From Bacteroidetes bacterium UBA1312 (GTDB lineage: Bacteria; Bacteroidota; Bacteroidia; Chitinophagales; Chitinophagaceae): a stretch of DNA of 64,000 nt. The stretch is from NCBI GenBank assembly GCA_002307135.1, contig DBTQ01000012.1:7417-71416 (forward strand), in the 5' to 3' direction. Positions within the stretch are counted from its first letter, which is position 1; each line of letters starts with the position of its first letter. The notes beneath the pieces are model-generated. The model saw only the letters and a program-made list of their open reading frames with translations, had not been told where the DNA came from and ran no database searches. The translations under genes were made by a program, and so were the position numbers. Shown in pieces: positions 43,831-53,226 of the stretch.

Positions 43831-45354
43831 ATGGATACCAAAAAAGTAAGAGTTCGTTTTGCACCCAGCCCTACTGGCGGTTTACACCTTGGTGGTGTAC
43901 GTACTGTATTATACAATTATCTTTTTGCAAAAAAACATGGAGGTGAATTTGTACTGCGTATAGAAGATACGGATCAGAGCCGTTTTGTTGAAGGTGCTGA
44001 AGAGTATATTATGAAGTGTCTGGAATGGTGCGGCATTGAGCCTGATGAAAGCCCGCTCAAAGGCGGGCCATTTGCACCTTATAGACAAAGTGAGCGTAAA
44101 GCCAATTATGCACAATATGCGCAACAACTCATCAATGATGGGAAGGCTTATTACGCCTTCGATACCCCTGAAGAGCTGGAAGTAATGCGCGAAAAATATA
44201 AAATGGAAGGGCATAGTGCTCAATACGATAATCGTACAAGAGCATTCATGCGCAACTCACTCACACTTACTGCTGATGAAGTCAATACATTATTGGCTGC
44301 CAACACACCTTATGTCATTCGTATAAAAATGCCTGTTGGAGAAACACTTTTGTTTACGGACATGATACGTGGAGCTGTAAGCTTTGATACCAGCCTTGTC
44401 GATGATAAAGTATTATTGAAGGCAGATGGAATGCCTACTTATCATCTGGCTGTGGTAGTAGATGATTATCTAATGAAAATCACACACGCCTTCCGAGGCG
44501 AAGAATGGTTACCAAGTGCACCTGTTCATTTGTTGCTCTGGCGTTACCTGGGCTGGGAAAATGACATGCCGGAATGGGCTCATTTGCCACTCATACTTAA
44601 ACCTGATGGAAATGGAAAGCTCAGTAAACGCGATGGAGACCGTTTAGGTTTTCCTGTTTTTGCTATGGATTGGATCGATCCGCGTACCAATGAGCAAACA
44701 ACAGGTTTCCGCGAAAGAGGATTTTTACCGGAAGCATTTGTAAACATGTTGGCATTACTCGGCTGGAATCCCGGAGTGGAGCAGGAGCTATTTTCTATGG
44801 AAGAAATGGCAGCACTCTTTTCTATGGATCGAGTACACAAAGGCGGAGCCAAATTTGATTATGAAAAAGCCAAATGGTTCAATCATCAATATATTCAAAA
44901 GACAGATAACGTACAACTGGCCGAATTGATAAAACCTCAATTGGCTGATAAAAATATAATTGCAACCGATCAAAAATTGATTCAAGTAATTGCATTGGTA
45001 AAAGAACGCTGTCACTTATTGAATGAGTTCTGGGAGCAATCCTATTTCTTTTTTGTTACACCTCAAACTATAGATACCGCTGCTATTCAGGCTAAATGGA
45101 GTGACACGGCAAAATCTTTTTTTCAGTCGTTGCAAACGAATTTTATCGCATCGGCTGATTGGTCACACGATAATATTGAAACGATATTCAACAATACTAT
45201 AATAGATGCCGGTATTAAAAAAGGAGAAGCAATGTTGCCTTTTCGTATAATGTTGGTAGGTGGTAAGTTTGGACCAGGTGTTTTTGCTATAGCTGAGTTG
45301 ATTGGGAAAGAAGAAACGATTAAAAGATTACAAAATGCGTTGGCATCTTTATAA
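43831..45354 (+). CDS. gltX: Glutamate-tRNA ligase
   Basis: 507-aa class I aminoacyl-tRNA synthetase charging tRNA-Glu. The HIGH-type motif is FAPSPTGGLHLGGVRT near residues 10-25 and the KMSKS-type motif is KLSKRDG near 265. The C-terminal anticodon-binding helices are complete. Discriminating or non-discriminating behaviour toward tRNA-Gln cannot be judged here. Confidence 0.97.
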   Translation: MDTKKVRVRFAPSPTGGLHLGGVRTVLYNYLFAKKHGGEFVLRIEDTDQSRFVEGAEEYIMKCLEWCGIEPDESPLKGGPFAPYRQSERKANYAQYAQQLINDGKAYYAFDTPEELEVMREKYKMEGHSAQYDNRTRAFMRNSLTLTADEVNTLLAANTPYVIRIKMPVGETLLFTDMIRGAVSFDTSLVDDKVLLKADGMPTYHLAVVVDDYLMKITHAFRGEEWLPSAPVHLLLWRYLGWENDMPEWAHLPLILKPDGNGKLSKRDGDRLGFPVFAMDWIDPRTNEQTTGFRERGFLPEAFVNMLALLGWNPGVEQELFSMEEMAALFSMDRVHKGGAKFDYEKAKWFNHQYIQKTDNVQLAELIKPQLADKNIIATDQKLIQVIALVKERCHLLNEFWEQSYFFFVTPQTIDTAAIQAKWSDTAKSFFQSLQTNFIASADWSHDNIETIFNNTIIDAGIKKGEAMLPFRIMLVGGKFGPGVFAIAELIGKEETIKRLQNALASL

Positions 45355-45375
45355 AAATATCAGGACTTATCAACG

Positions 45376-45383
45376 TACTTTTG
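45376..45383 (+). promoter_or_regulatory. Promoter -7 box of purS
   Basis: TACTTTTG, exact TAnnTTTG match, 37 nt before the purS ATG. Confidence 0.5.
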
Positions 45384-45420
45384 CCAACGAAAATTAATAA
45401 ACATTCAAAAACAGATACCA

Positions 45421-45672
45421 ATGCAGTACACCGCACATATCAACATTATGCCTTTAAAAGAATTGCTTGACCCACAAGGCAAAGCTGTAAATAACAGTTT
45501 ACATAACCTTGGTTTGAGCCAAATTCAAAACGTACGAGTTGGTAAGCACATTACATTGATGGTAGAAGCAAAAGATAAAGCAGCAGCAGAATTGCTGGTA
45601 AATGATGCCTGTAAAAAATTATTGGCCAATCAAGTAATGGAAGCTTTCGATATTACTATTAGCGAAGCATAA
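45421..45672 (+). CDS. purS: Phosphoribosylformylglycinamidine synthase subunit PurS
   Basis: 83-aa PurS protein that bridges small PurL and PurQ in the fourth step of purine synthesis. It has the typical LLDPQGKAVNNSLHNLG and VRVGKHITL segments. purQ and purL are not adjacent, but PurS implies that the genome uses the split three-part enzyme. rsmI follows after 14 bp. Confidence 0.9.
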   Translation: MQYTAHINIMPLKELLDPQGKAVNNSLHNLGLSQIQNVRVGKHITLMVEAKDKAAAELLVNDACKKLLANQVMEAFDITISEA

Positions 45673-45686
45673 TTCATACTATCGAC

Positions 45687-46358
45687 GTGCATCTTTATTT
45701 AGTTCCATCACCTGTCGGAAATCTCGGAGATATGACTTTCCGGGCAGTAGAGGTATTGAAACAGGTAGATGTCATTCTTTGTGAAGACACACGTACAAGT
45801 TCTGTTTTGCTCAAACATTATCAAATCCAGAACCCGCTTACACCCTATCACCAGCACAACGAGCATAAAATCGTGCAGCATTTGGTAACACAAATGCTCG
45901 CAGGAAAAACATTTGCATTACTCACCGATGCAGGAACTCCGGGTATTTCGGATCCTGGCTTTTTGCTGTTGCGGGAATGCTTGAAAAATGATATTGCAGT
46001 TACCTGTCTTCCCGGTGCTACGGCTTTTGTTCCGGCACTTGTACAGTCCGGACTCCCATCTAATAGATTTACTTTTGAGGGTTTCTTGCCTCAGAAAAAA
46101 GGTCGCCAAACTGCTATGAAGGCCTTAGTAGGCGAAGAACGTACCATGATTTTTTATGAATCACCACATAGATTAGTGAAATCATTAAAAGAACTCGCCA
46201 CATTCCTTGGTGGGGAGCGTCAGGCTGCGGTTTGTCGTGAAATCAGTAAAAAATTTGAAGAGACACGTAAAGGTACTCTGCTTGAACTAGCCATGCACTA
46301 CGAATTAATTCCTGTTAAAGGCGAGATAGTTCTTGTCGTTGCAGGTGCAAACTTCTAG
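45687..46358 (+). CDS. rsmI: 16S rRNA (cytidine1402-2'-O)-methyltransferase
   Basis: 223-aa tetrapyrrole-methylase-fold enzyme. It has the start YLVPSPVGNLGDMTFRAVE, CEDTRTSSVLLKHY, TDAGTPGISDPG, CLPGATAFVPALVQSGLP and FEGFLPQKKGR, all RsmI signatures. The start codon is GTG at 45687; there is no ATG in frame before the conserved N-terminus. It is shorter than the E. coli protein, lacking most of the C-terminal extension. Confidence 0.95.
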   Translation: MHLYLVPSPVGNLGDMTFRAVEVLKQVDVILCEDTRTSSVLLKHYQIQNPLTPYHQHNEHKIVQHLVTQMLAGKTFALLTDAGTPGISDPGFLLLRECLKNDIAVTCLPGATAFVPALVQSGLPSNRFTFEGFLPQKKGRQTAMKALVGEERTMIFYESPHRLVKSLKELATFLGGERQAAVCREISKKFEETRKGTLLELAMHYELIPVKGEIVLVVAGANF

Positions 46359-46650
46359 ATGCCATATTAATTCGTTTAAATTCCAATATATTTCTACCTT
46401 CAATTTCAAGTGAATAAATAGACTTTAAGTTTATGCATTTAGTTAATGTTATCTCCGAGTGAATTCTCCTCGGATTTGGTATTTTTCGAATTTTTTCCTT
46501 AATTTTACTTCGTATATTATTTTGCGTGGAGTATTGAAAATCTATTATTATTTAGAACATCGTATATTACTTGGCATCTGATTTATTGTAACCTATTGTA
46601 ACCTATTAGTTAATCGCTCTTTTATTTTTTGAATTATAATTTCAATAATC
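46359..46650. other. Intergenic region upstream of the giant adhesin gene
   Basis: No gene seen. It holds a 6-bp stem TCCGAG/CTCGGA near 46454-46474 followed by a T-rich run, perhaps a weak terminator after rsmI, and the decamer ATTGTAACCT twice in tandem at 46585-46604. The string CGTATATTA appears near 46511 and 46561. A TTATTTTG box at 46517-46524, one base off TAnnTTTG, may be the promoter. Confidence 0.4.
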
Positions 46651-49600
46651 ATGAAATTTTCAACTTCTACATCGAAAGAAATAGTAACCATGAAACCATT
46701 AATATTTATTAAAAATGTAGCAAATCAGTCTGGATCTCCGGCTAAAAAACATAGTCATTATAACGTTTTCTCCGCTTGGTTTTTAAGATTTCTAACCTTG
46801 TGTGCGTTATTTATTTCGGGATTTGCGCAGCAGAGTTCTGCAAGTTTGGTTACAATTGGTGCCGCATATAGCACTGGATCCTCGGTAACTGGACTATATC
46901 CTAGATATCAATATTCTTCCGGAGAATCCATTTATACACCAGCGGAAGTAGGTACCGGCGGCAATATCACCACATTCGCATTGAATAAAGGAAGCGGGTC
47001 GAGTACTACAGCTATTGACTCGGTATATATTTATATGAAGGAAACCGCTTCATCATCAATACCGAGTACACCTTCATTGACTGGATATACGTTAGTATAT
47101 AGCGGCGACTTTACAAATTCTTCCACTTCAGGCTGGCAGACAGTAACGTTAACTACACCCTTTTCATATACCGGAACCGGTTATTTAGATTTGCTTATAG
47201 TTCGCCACAATGGTACGGCAATGAGCTCTTCAGTATATCCAAGATATTATTATGACTATAGCAGTTCTGGAGCCACGCCACATAATTATTATTATTCTAC
47301 CTCTGATTATTGGTCTAGTTGGGGTACTTCATCAGCATCGGCAACTAGCAGTTATAGTGGACCTTATTATCGTCCTCAGATTCAAATAACAGTATCCCCA
47401 TTCCCGGCATGTTCTGGTAAACCTACAGCTGGTACTGCGGTTGCATCTACAACAACAGCGTGTCCGGCTGTACCTGTTACATTATCATTGTCCGGAAGCA
47501 CGCTGTCTTCTTCAATTTCCTATAGCTGGGATACTTCAAGTACAGGAACCGGAGGTTGGAATTTAGCAGGCACAAGTACTACATTTGCTGGTGTTTGGTC
47601 TTTTGTACCCCCTACTGGTACAACATTGTATTATAGATGCAGAGCTACCTGTAGTGCTTCGTCTGATACATCAACTACAGTAGCCGTTACTGTAGGTAGT
47701 TCATCATTGCCTTATTTTGAAGATTTTGAAAGCACTTCTTATGGTGTGTTTCCTCCGTGTACTTATGCGACATTTGTTAACTCTTACGAAGGTTTTTATG
47801 TGTACGACTATACGAGCTACCCGTCCTCTTTAACTAACCATACTGCAGGTGGTAGCAATTATCTCTTTGCTGGTTACTATTTAGGCATGAATGATGGTAC
47901 GCCTGATTTCTTTTTTACTCCGGCATTTCCTTTAATTGCGGGTAAAACTTACCAATTCTCCTATTGGTACAATACTGATGGCTACGGTCCTTATACTGCT
48001 GGGGCATATTACGGTACTGCCCAAACAAAGGCCGCTATGACTACAGCTATCGGCCCGGATATCTCACCCAACAATACCAGTTACCAACAATATGTTGCTG
48101 CATTCTCTGTACCTACCGATGGTAATTATTTTATGGGTATTGAAATATCTCAAAATACATATTGGTATGGAATGGCAATTGATGATATTGGCTTAATAGA
48201 ATTACCTCCTTGTACAGGTACACCATCTTACGCTGGGGTTGCAAATGTTTCCCCTACGGTAATATGTAGTGGACCAGGATCTACTGATTTGTCAATATCT
48301 GGTACCCCTGCTGTAACAGGTTTAAACTATCAATGGTACGAATCATCTAGTGCTGCTGGGCCATTTACATTAATTTCCGGAGCAACAACGTCTCCTTATA
48401 CAAGAACTGGTATTAGTGCAACAAGATATTTTTATTGTACTGTTACCTGCTCTGCCGGTGGCTCTGCTGTCAATACAGATACAGTAGTAGTGGAAGTAGC
48501 ACCACTTACACCTCCTTATGTGGAAAATTTTGAATCTACATCTCCAGGAGTAAACGTACCATGTGCATCCTATACTAGAGGTTGGTCATCTGGTTATGAC
48601 TGGTGGATCTATGGAGGAGCTCCCTATTCTTGGATTCCTAGCTTAGATAATCACACCCCTGGAGGTAGCAATTGGCTCTTCGGCGGATATGATCTTGGTT
48701 CTGGCGGTGGCGGAGATGAATATTGGTTTTCGCCAGGCTTGAGCTTAACTGCAGCAAAAGCTTATCAATTGACTTATTGGTATAATACGGATGGATATGC
48801 TTCTTACGATTTTGGTGCAAGGTTTGGAACGGCTCAATCGAAATTTGCTATGACTGATGTAATTGGTACAGATATTACGGACAATAATACTACTTATAAA
48901 CAATTTTCAGGTGGCTTTGTTGCCGGCACTACAGGTACTTACTATATAGGTATAAAATATAAAGCTAGTGATTATTGGTATGGCTCTGCTATAGACGATA
49001 TTGGTTTGGTACAATTACCACCTTGTGCTGCAAAACCATCAGCTGGTATTGCCAAGGCTTCTCCATCGTTGGTGTGTAGTGTAGGAGGTACAACAACCTT
49101 AAGTCTCGTTGGATTGTCTTCAGCATCAGACCTTACCTATCAATGGCAGGAGTCTTCTGACGGAGGTATAAGTTTCTCTGATATCGGAGGGGCAACAACT
49201 CCCAGCTTTACAACTGGTTCATTATTTACTAAAATGTGTTACCGCTGTATTGTAACATGTCCATTAGTAAGTAGCCCCAATGTGGATACATCAACTATTG
49301 TTTGTGTGTCGGTAGGATCTATCATTCCTCCATATATCGAAGATTTTGAAACGGCAACAGCGGGTGTAAATCAACCTTGTGCCGGAGCAACTAATTGGGG
49401 AGGTACTTATTATTTTAATACAAGAACATCGCCGTTAAGTGATTATTATTCTTCAGATTTAGATAACCATACTCCCGGTGGTAGGAAGTGGCTTTTAGGT
49501 GGTCCTGATTTGACCATTGGAACTGGTATGAAAGATTATTGGTTTACTCCTGCTATTGCGTTAACAATGGATTCAACCTATGAATTTTCTTATTGGTATC

Positions 49601-52600
49601 GCACAGACGGTTATCCTTATGGATCTGCTCCTTGGCAAATGGGAGCTTATGTAGGAACCGATCAGGCAGACTGGGCAATGAGTCCATTAGTTGCGGACAA
49701 AACAGTTTCAAATACTACTTACCAACAATTAATCGCAAGATATAAAGCTCCTGCTTCCGGTGATTATTATTTTGGTATCTATGTTAGTGGTAACTATGGT
49801 TATGGATCTGCTATCGATGATATAAATATTATTCAACTACCTGCTTGTACCGGTGCTCCTACTGTTGGAACAATTTCATCTAGTCCTACTATGCTTTGTA
49901 GTACTGGTACTGCAGATTTAGATATGGATTTAGGTGGTGTAAGTAAAGTAACCGGTTTAAGTTACAGATGGGAATGGACTTCTACTGATCCGACAGGTTC
50001 AACTTTCGTTCCTGTGGGTTCAAGTACAGCTATTGATGTTCCTGCATTTACCACTCCGACATTATCAAGTACAACATGGTTTAGATGTATTGTAAAATGT
50101 ACCAATACAGGTGACTCAACTATTTCGAGTGTTTTGAAATTGGATGTGGGTGCAATAGTGCCACCATATATCGAGACATTTGAATCTGTTACTCCTGGTA
50201 ATAATGCACCATGTGCAGATGCTACTTTTTGGAGCCCTTGGGGTGATGGATTTTATACTCATGGAGGTTCTTATGGTTCTTGGGTACCAAGCCTTGACAA
50301 TCATACCCCCGGAGGGAATAATTGGCTCATGGGTGGATACTACGTTTCTATAGGCGGTTCGAATGACTATTGGTTTACCCCCGGATTGCAATTGACTGGT
50401 GGAAAATTATATCAATTCTCTTATTGGTACAATACTGATGGATATGTGTCTTCAAGTTATCCATTTGAATTTGGAGCATATATAGGCACTGCACAAAATG
50501 CGGCTGCAATGACTACAGCAATTGGCCCAGTTATTACACCAGGTTCACCTACAAGTTATAAACGATATGTTACTAAATTCACACCTGCTACATCTGGGGT
50601 GTATTACATCGGCATCTATGGAAAATCAAACTATGATTACGGATTTGCTATAGATGACATTGGACTTCAAGAAGTACCACCATGCTCTGCTCCGGTAGTA
50701 GCAGGTACAATTGTTGCAACCCCTAATCATATATGTTCACCAGGAAACACTACTTCTTTAGATTTAGCGGGTAGTACATTGGCTACAGGCCTTACCTATA
50801 CTTGGCAATCCGCTACTACAGCTACAGGAGCTTATACATCTACAGGAATAGGCGCTCCTCCTTATACGACTCCATCATTAAGTATTTCCACTTGGTTTAG
50901 ATGCATTGTTACATGTACTGCTAGTGGTAAATCAGATACATCAGCACCATATCTAATAGCTGTTGGGGCATACAGTATGCCATATTCTGAGGATTTTGAA
51001 AGCACAGCTCCCGGCGATCAGCCACTGTGTTCAGATGCTACATATTGGGGTACTAATCCATACGATGGATTTAGAATTCTTACAGGTGATCCTACTTATA
51101 GCGGATTTTCCAACCATACTCCGGGAGGTAAAAACTACATGATTGCTGGAGAATACTTGGGCTACTATGGTTACTACAGTCCATTGACAGATGATAACTA
51201 TTGGTTTACTCCCGGTTTGAATTTGTTATCTGGTTACAAGTATGAATTGTCGTTCTATTATATGGGCTATTCTAGCTACAGTCAAAGAATCGGCGTTTAT
51301 TACGGTACGTCACAAACTGCAGGTGGTATGACCAATATACTTATGCCATTCACTTCGATCTCTAATAATACTTACCAATTATTTGATACTACTTTTGCAC
51401 CTTCTGCGACGGGTGTTTATTATATTGGGTTTAGAAAATCGGCGGCATCTTTAGGCTCTTATAGTGGTCCTGGTATCGCATTTGATGACATTAATCTAAA
51501 TTATGCACCTTGTGATGGTATGCCAATTGCAGGTAGTATATCTAGTACATTAGCTTCAGGTACTGCTTTATGTAAAAATACTCCTTTAAAGCTCTCGAAT
51601 TCTGGAGCTACAGTCTCCATGGTTCCAGGTATAAAATATCAATGGCAACGTAGAGGCTTAGGCATACCTCCTGCAAGTTGGTCTAATATAATGGGAGCTA
51701 CTGATTCTACTATTTCTGCCGATACTTTAGTTGGGTATGAGTATCGCACGGTTGTAGTTTGTACGAATACGAATGACTCTGCCTATACTGCTGCATTCCA
51801 AATTCCGGCATTGCCTGCTCATCCGCCGGTAACAATAACCCCATCTGGCACCATTGCCTTCTGTTTAGGGGATACTGTTAAACTAAATGCATCTAATTTT
51901 ACTTCTGCAGTGTACGATTGGATGTTAGATAGTGTGAGCATATATGGTTGGAAATTTAGTGATTTGGGGGCTACTAACCCAGGTACATATATAGTGAAAG
52001 TTACCTCTCCATTATCCCCATGTCCGGCGTATTCTGCTCCTGTAACACTTGTACAGACTGACCCTGGATATGAAATAACAATTACCACGCCAGCGGATAG
52101 TATCTTGTGTGTTGGAGAGTCAGTTACATTAACTGCATCAGGAAGTAAGCCTGGGCTTGCATATCAATGGAGAAAGGATAATGTGAATATACCAGGCGCT
52201 ACAGGTACAAGTTATACCGTTACTACGGGTGGCTCTTACAGAGTTACAGCCACAGATGGAATATCTTCTTGTGCAGCAGTATCAAGAAATGTGCTCTTCA
52301 TCGTTAACCCTAATCCTCCGGCAATAATTACTGCACCATTAGGGGCGACTGCTTGTGCTGAGGTAGGAGTTAAGCTCAATGCAAATACTGGGGGCTATAG
52401 CTATCAATGGACAAGGTCGGGCTCAACAATTGTTGGATGGACAGACAGTTCGGAGGTCATTTATAATTCCGGCGTGTATGCTGTTAAAGTTCGTACGGCT
52501 GACGGTTGTGTTAGTGTCTCCTCGACAATAACAGTAAACATATTACCAAGCCCCGTACCTGTGATTGCAAAGTCAGGACTTACATTAAGTACAACACTAA

Positions 52601-53034
52601 CAACATTCAGCTCTTACAAATGGGTTCGTACAGGTGCAGGTGGTGTTACTACAGTTGAAGGACTAAGTCCAACACTTACATTGACTAAAAAAGGTACTTA
52701 TAAAGTCATAGTAACAGATGTAAATGGCTGTACTGGTGAATCGTTGCCAATAGATGTGAATGATGATGGGTTAAGCGTTGCCAATGTTATTATCAATGGA
52801 TCTGACATCAAAGTATATCCTAATCCTACTGATTCAAAAGTCTTTATCGAAAGTCCGGTTGACGTGAAAGTAGAGGTGAAAGATGTATCTGGTAAAACGA
52901 TATACAGCCAATTGAGTGTAACTGAAGTGGACATGACCAAATTTGCAGATGGTGTTTACTTATTTATGATAAGTGACAAAACTGGTAATCAACTATTGAA
53001 AGAACAACGCGTGAGCAAGGTTACCAATAAGTAA
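46651..53034 (+). CDS. Giant T9SS-sorted surface protein with five adhesin-like modules
   Basis: 2127 aa. A long n-region signal peptide (to about residue 65) leads to an N-terminal beta domain, then five tandem modules of about 265-280 residues starting near residues 354, 620, 892, 1170 and 1444. Each begins with PYxExFES and has NHTxGGxN, YWFTPG, FSYWYNTDGY and AIDDI motifs like cleaved-adhesin/MAM domains, then an Ig-like stretch with YQW and two cysteines. Three further Ig-like domains and a T9SS type A domain (IKVYPNPTDSKVFIE) end it. Probably a cell-surface adhesin or binding protein; the ligand is unknown. Confidence 0.85.
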   Translation: MKFSTSTSKEIVTMKPLIFIKNVANQSGSPAKKHSHYNVFSAWFLRFLTLCALFISGFAQQSSASLVTIGAAYSTGSSVTGLYPRYQYSSGESIYTPAEVGTGGNITTFALNKGSGSSTTAIDSVYIYMKETASSSIPSTPSLTGYTLVYSGDFTNSSTSGWQTVTLTTPFSYTGTGYLDLLIVRHNGTAMSSSVYPRYYYDYSSSGATPHNYYYSTSDYWSSWGTSSASATSSYSGPYYRPQIQITVSPFPACSGKPTAGTAVASTTTACPAVPVTLSLSGSTLSSSISYSWDTSSTGTGGWNLAGTSTTFAGVWSFVPPTGTTLYYRCRATCSASSDTSTTVAVTVGSSSLPYFEDFESTSYGVFPPCTYATFVNSYEGFYVYDYTSYPSSLTNHTAGGSNYLFAGYYLGMNDGTPDFFFTPAFPLIAGKTYQFSYWYNTDGYGPYTAGAYYGTAQTKAAMTTAIGPDISPNNTSYQQYVAAFSVPTDGNYFMGIEISQNTYWYGMAIDDIGLIELPPCTGTPSYAGVANVSPTVICSGPGSTDLSISGTPAVTGLNYQWYESSSAAGPFTLISGATTSPYTRTGISATRYFYCTVTCSAGGSAVNTDTVVVEVAPLTPPYVENFESTSPGVNVPCASYTRGWSSGYDWWIYGGAPYSWIPSLDNHTPGGSNWLFGGYDLGSGGGGDEYWFSPGLSLTAAKAYQLTYWYNTDGYASYDFGARFGTAQSKFAMTDVIGTDITDNNTTYKQFSGGFVAGTTGTYYIGIKYKASDYWYGSAIDDIGLVQLPPCAAKPSAGIAKASPSLVCSVGGTTTLSLVGLSSASDLTYQWQESSDGGISFSDIGGATTPSFTTGSLFTKMCYRCIVTCPLVSSPNVDTSTIVCVSVGSIIPPYIEDFETATAGVNQPCAGATNWGGTYYFNTRTSPLSDYYSSDLDNHTPGGRKWLLGGPDLTIGTGMKDYWFTPAIALTMDSTYEFSYWYRTDGYPYGSAPWQMGAYVGTDQADWAMSPLVADKTVSNTTYQQLIARYKAPASGDYYFGIYVSGNYGYGSAIDDINIIQLPACTGAPTVGTISSSPTMLCSTGTADLDMDLGGVSKVTGLSYRWEWTSTDPTGSTFVPVGSSTAIDVPAFTTPTLSSTTWFRCIVKCTNTGDSTISSVLKLDVGAIVPPYIETFESVTPGNNAPCADATFWSPWGDGFYTHGGSYGSWVPSLDNHTPGGNNWLMGGYYVSIGGSNDYWFTPGLQLTGGKLYQFSYWYNTDGYVSSSYPFEFGAYIGTAQNAAAMTTAIGPVITPGSPTSYKRYVTKFTPATSGVYYIGIYGKSNYDYGFAIDDIGLQEVPPCSAPVVAGTIVATPNHICSPGNTTSLDLAGSTLATGLTYTWQSATTATGAYTSTGIGAPPYTTPSLSISTWFRCIVTCTASGKSDTSAPYLIAVGAYSMPYSEDFESTAPGDQPLCSDATYWGTNPYDGFRILTGDPTYSGFSNHTPGGKNYMIAGEYLGYYGYYSPLTDDNYWFTPGLNLLSGYKYELSFYYMGYSSYSQRIGVYYGTSQTAGGMTNILMPFTSISNNTYQLFDTTFAPSATGVYYIGFRKSAASLGSYSGPGIAFDDINLNYAPCDGMPIAGSISSTLASGTALCKNTPLKLSNSGATVSMVPGIKYQWQRRGLGIPPASWSNIMGATDSTISADTLVGYEYRTVVVCTNTNDSAYTAAFQIPALPAHPPVTITPSGTIAFCLGDTVKLNASNFTSAVYDWMLDSVSIYGWKFSDLGATNPGTYIVKVTSPLSPCPAYSAPVTLVQTDPGYEITITTPADSILCVGESVTLTASGSKPGLAYQWRKDNVNIPGATGTSYTVTTGGSYRVTATDGISSCAAVSRNVLFIVNPNPPAIITAPLGATACAEVGVKLNANTGGYSYQWTRSGSTIVGWTDSSEVIYNSGVYAVKVRTADGCVSVSSTITVNILPSPVPVIAKSGLTLSTTLTTFSSYKWVRTGAGGVTTVEGLSPTLTLTKKGTYKVIVTDVNGCTGESLPIDVNDDGLSVANVIINGSDIKVYPNPTDSKVFIESPVDVKVEVKDVSGKTIYSQLSVTEVDMTKFADGVYLFMISDKTGNQLLKEQRVSKVTNK

Positions 53035-53057
53035 TAATCTCAATCATTTAGCTAGTC

Positions 53058-53085
53058 ATACGGCGACCATTTTTGGTCGCCGTAT
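53058..53085 (+). terminator. Terminator of the giant adhesin-like gene
   Basis: Perfect 12-bp inverted repeat ATACGGCGACCA (53058-53069) with 53074-53085, loop TTTT, followed by T-rich sequence. Confidence 0.8.
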
Positions 53086-53226
53086 TTATTTATCTGACCC
53101 CGTTGGTCATTAATTTCCTTTCTGTAAAAAAAATGCCGATATAGTTTTTCTTTTAGGATATTTTTCTTATTTTGCATTCTATTAATGTTATTTTTAGTGA
53201 AAATTTTGCCAAAAAATTGTAACACC

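Noticed and set aside
46585..46604. Tandem ATTGTAACCT decamer as a regulator binding site
   Set aside because: Only two copies and no known regulator match; kept as a note in the intergenic entry rather than called as an operator.
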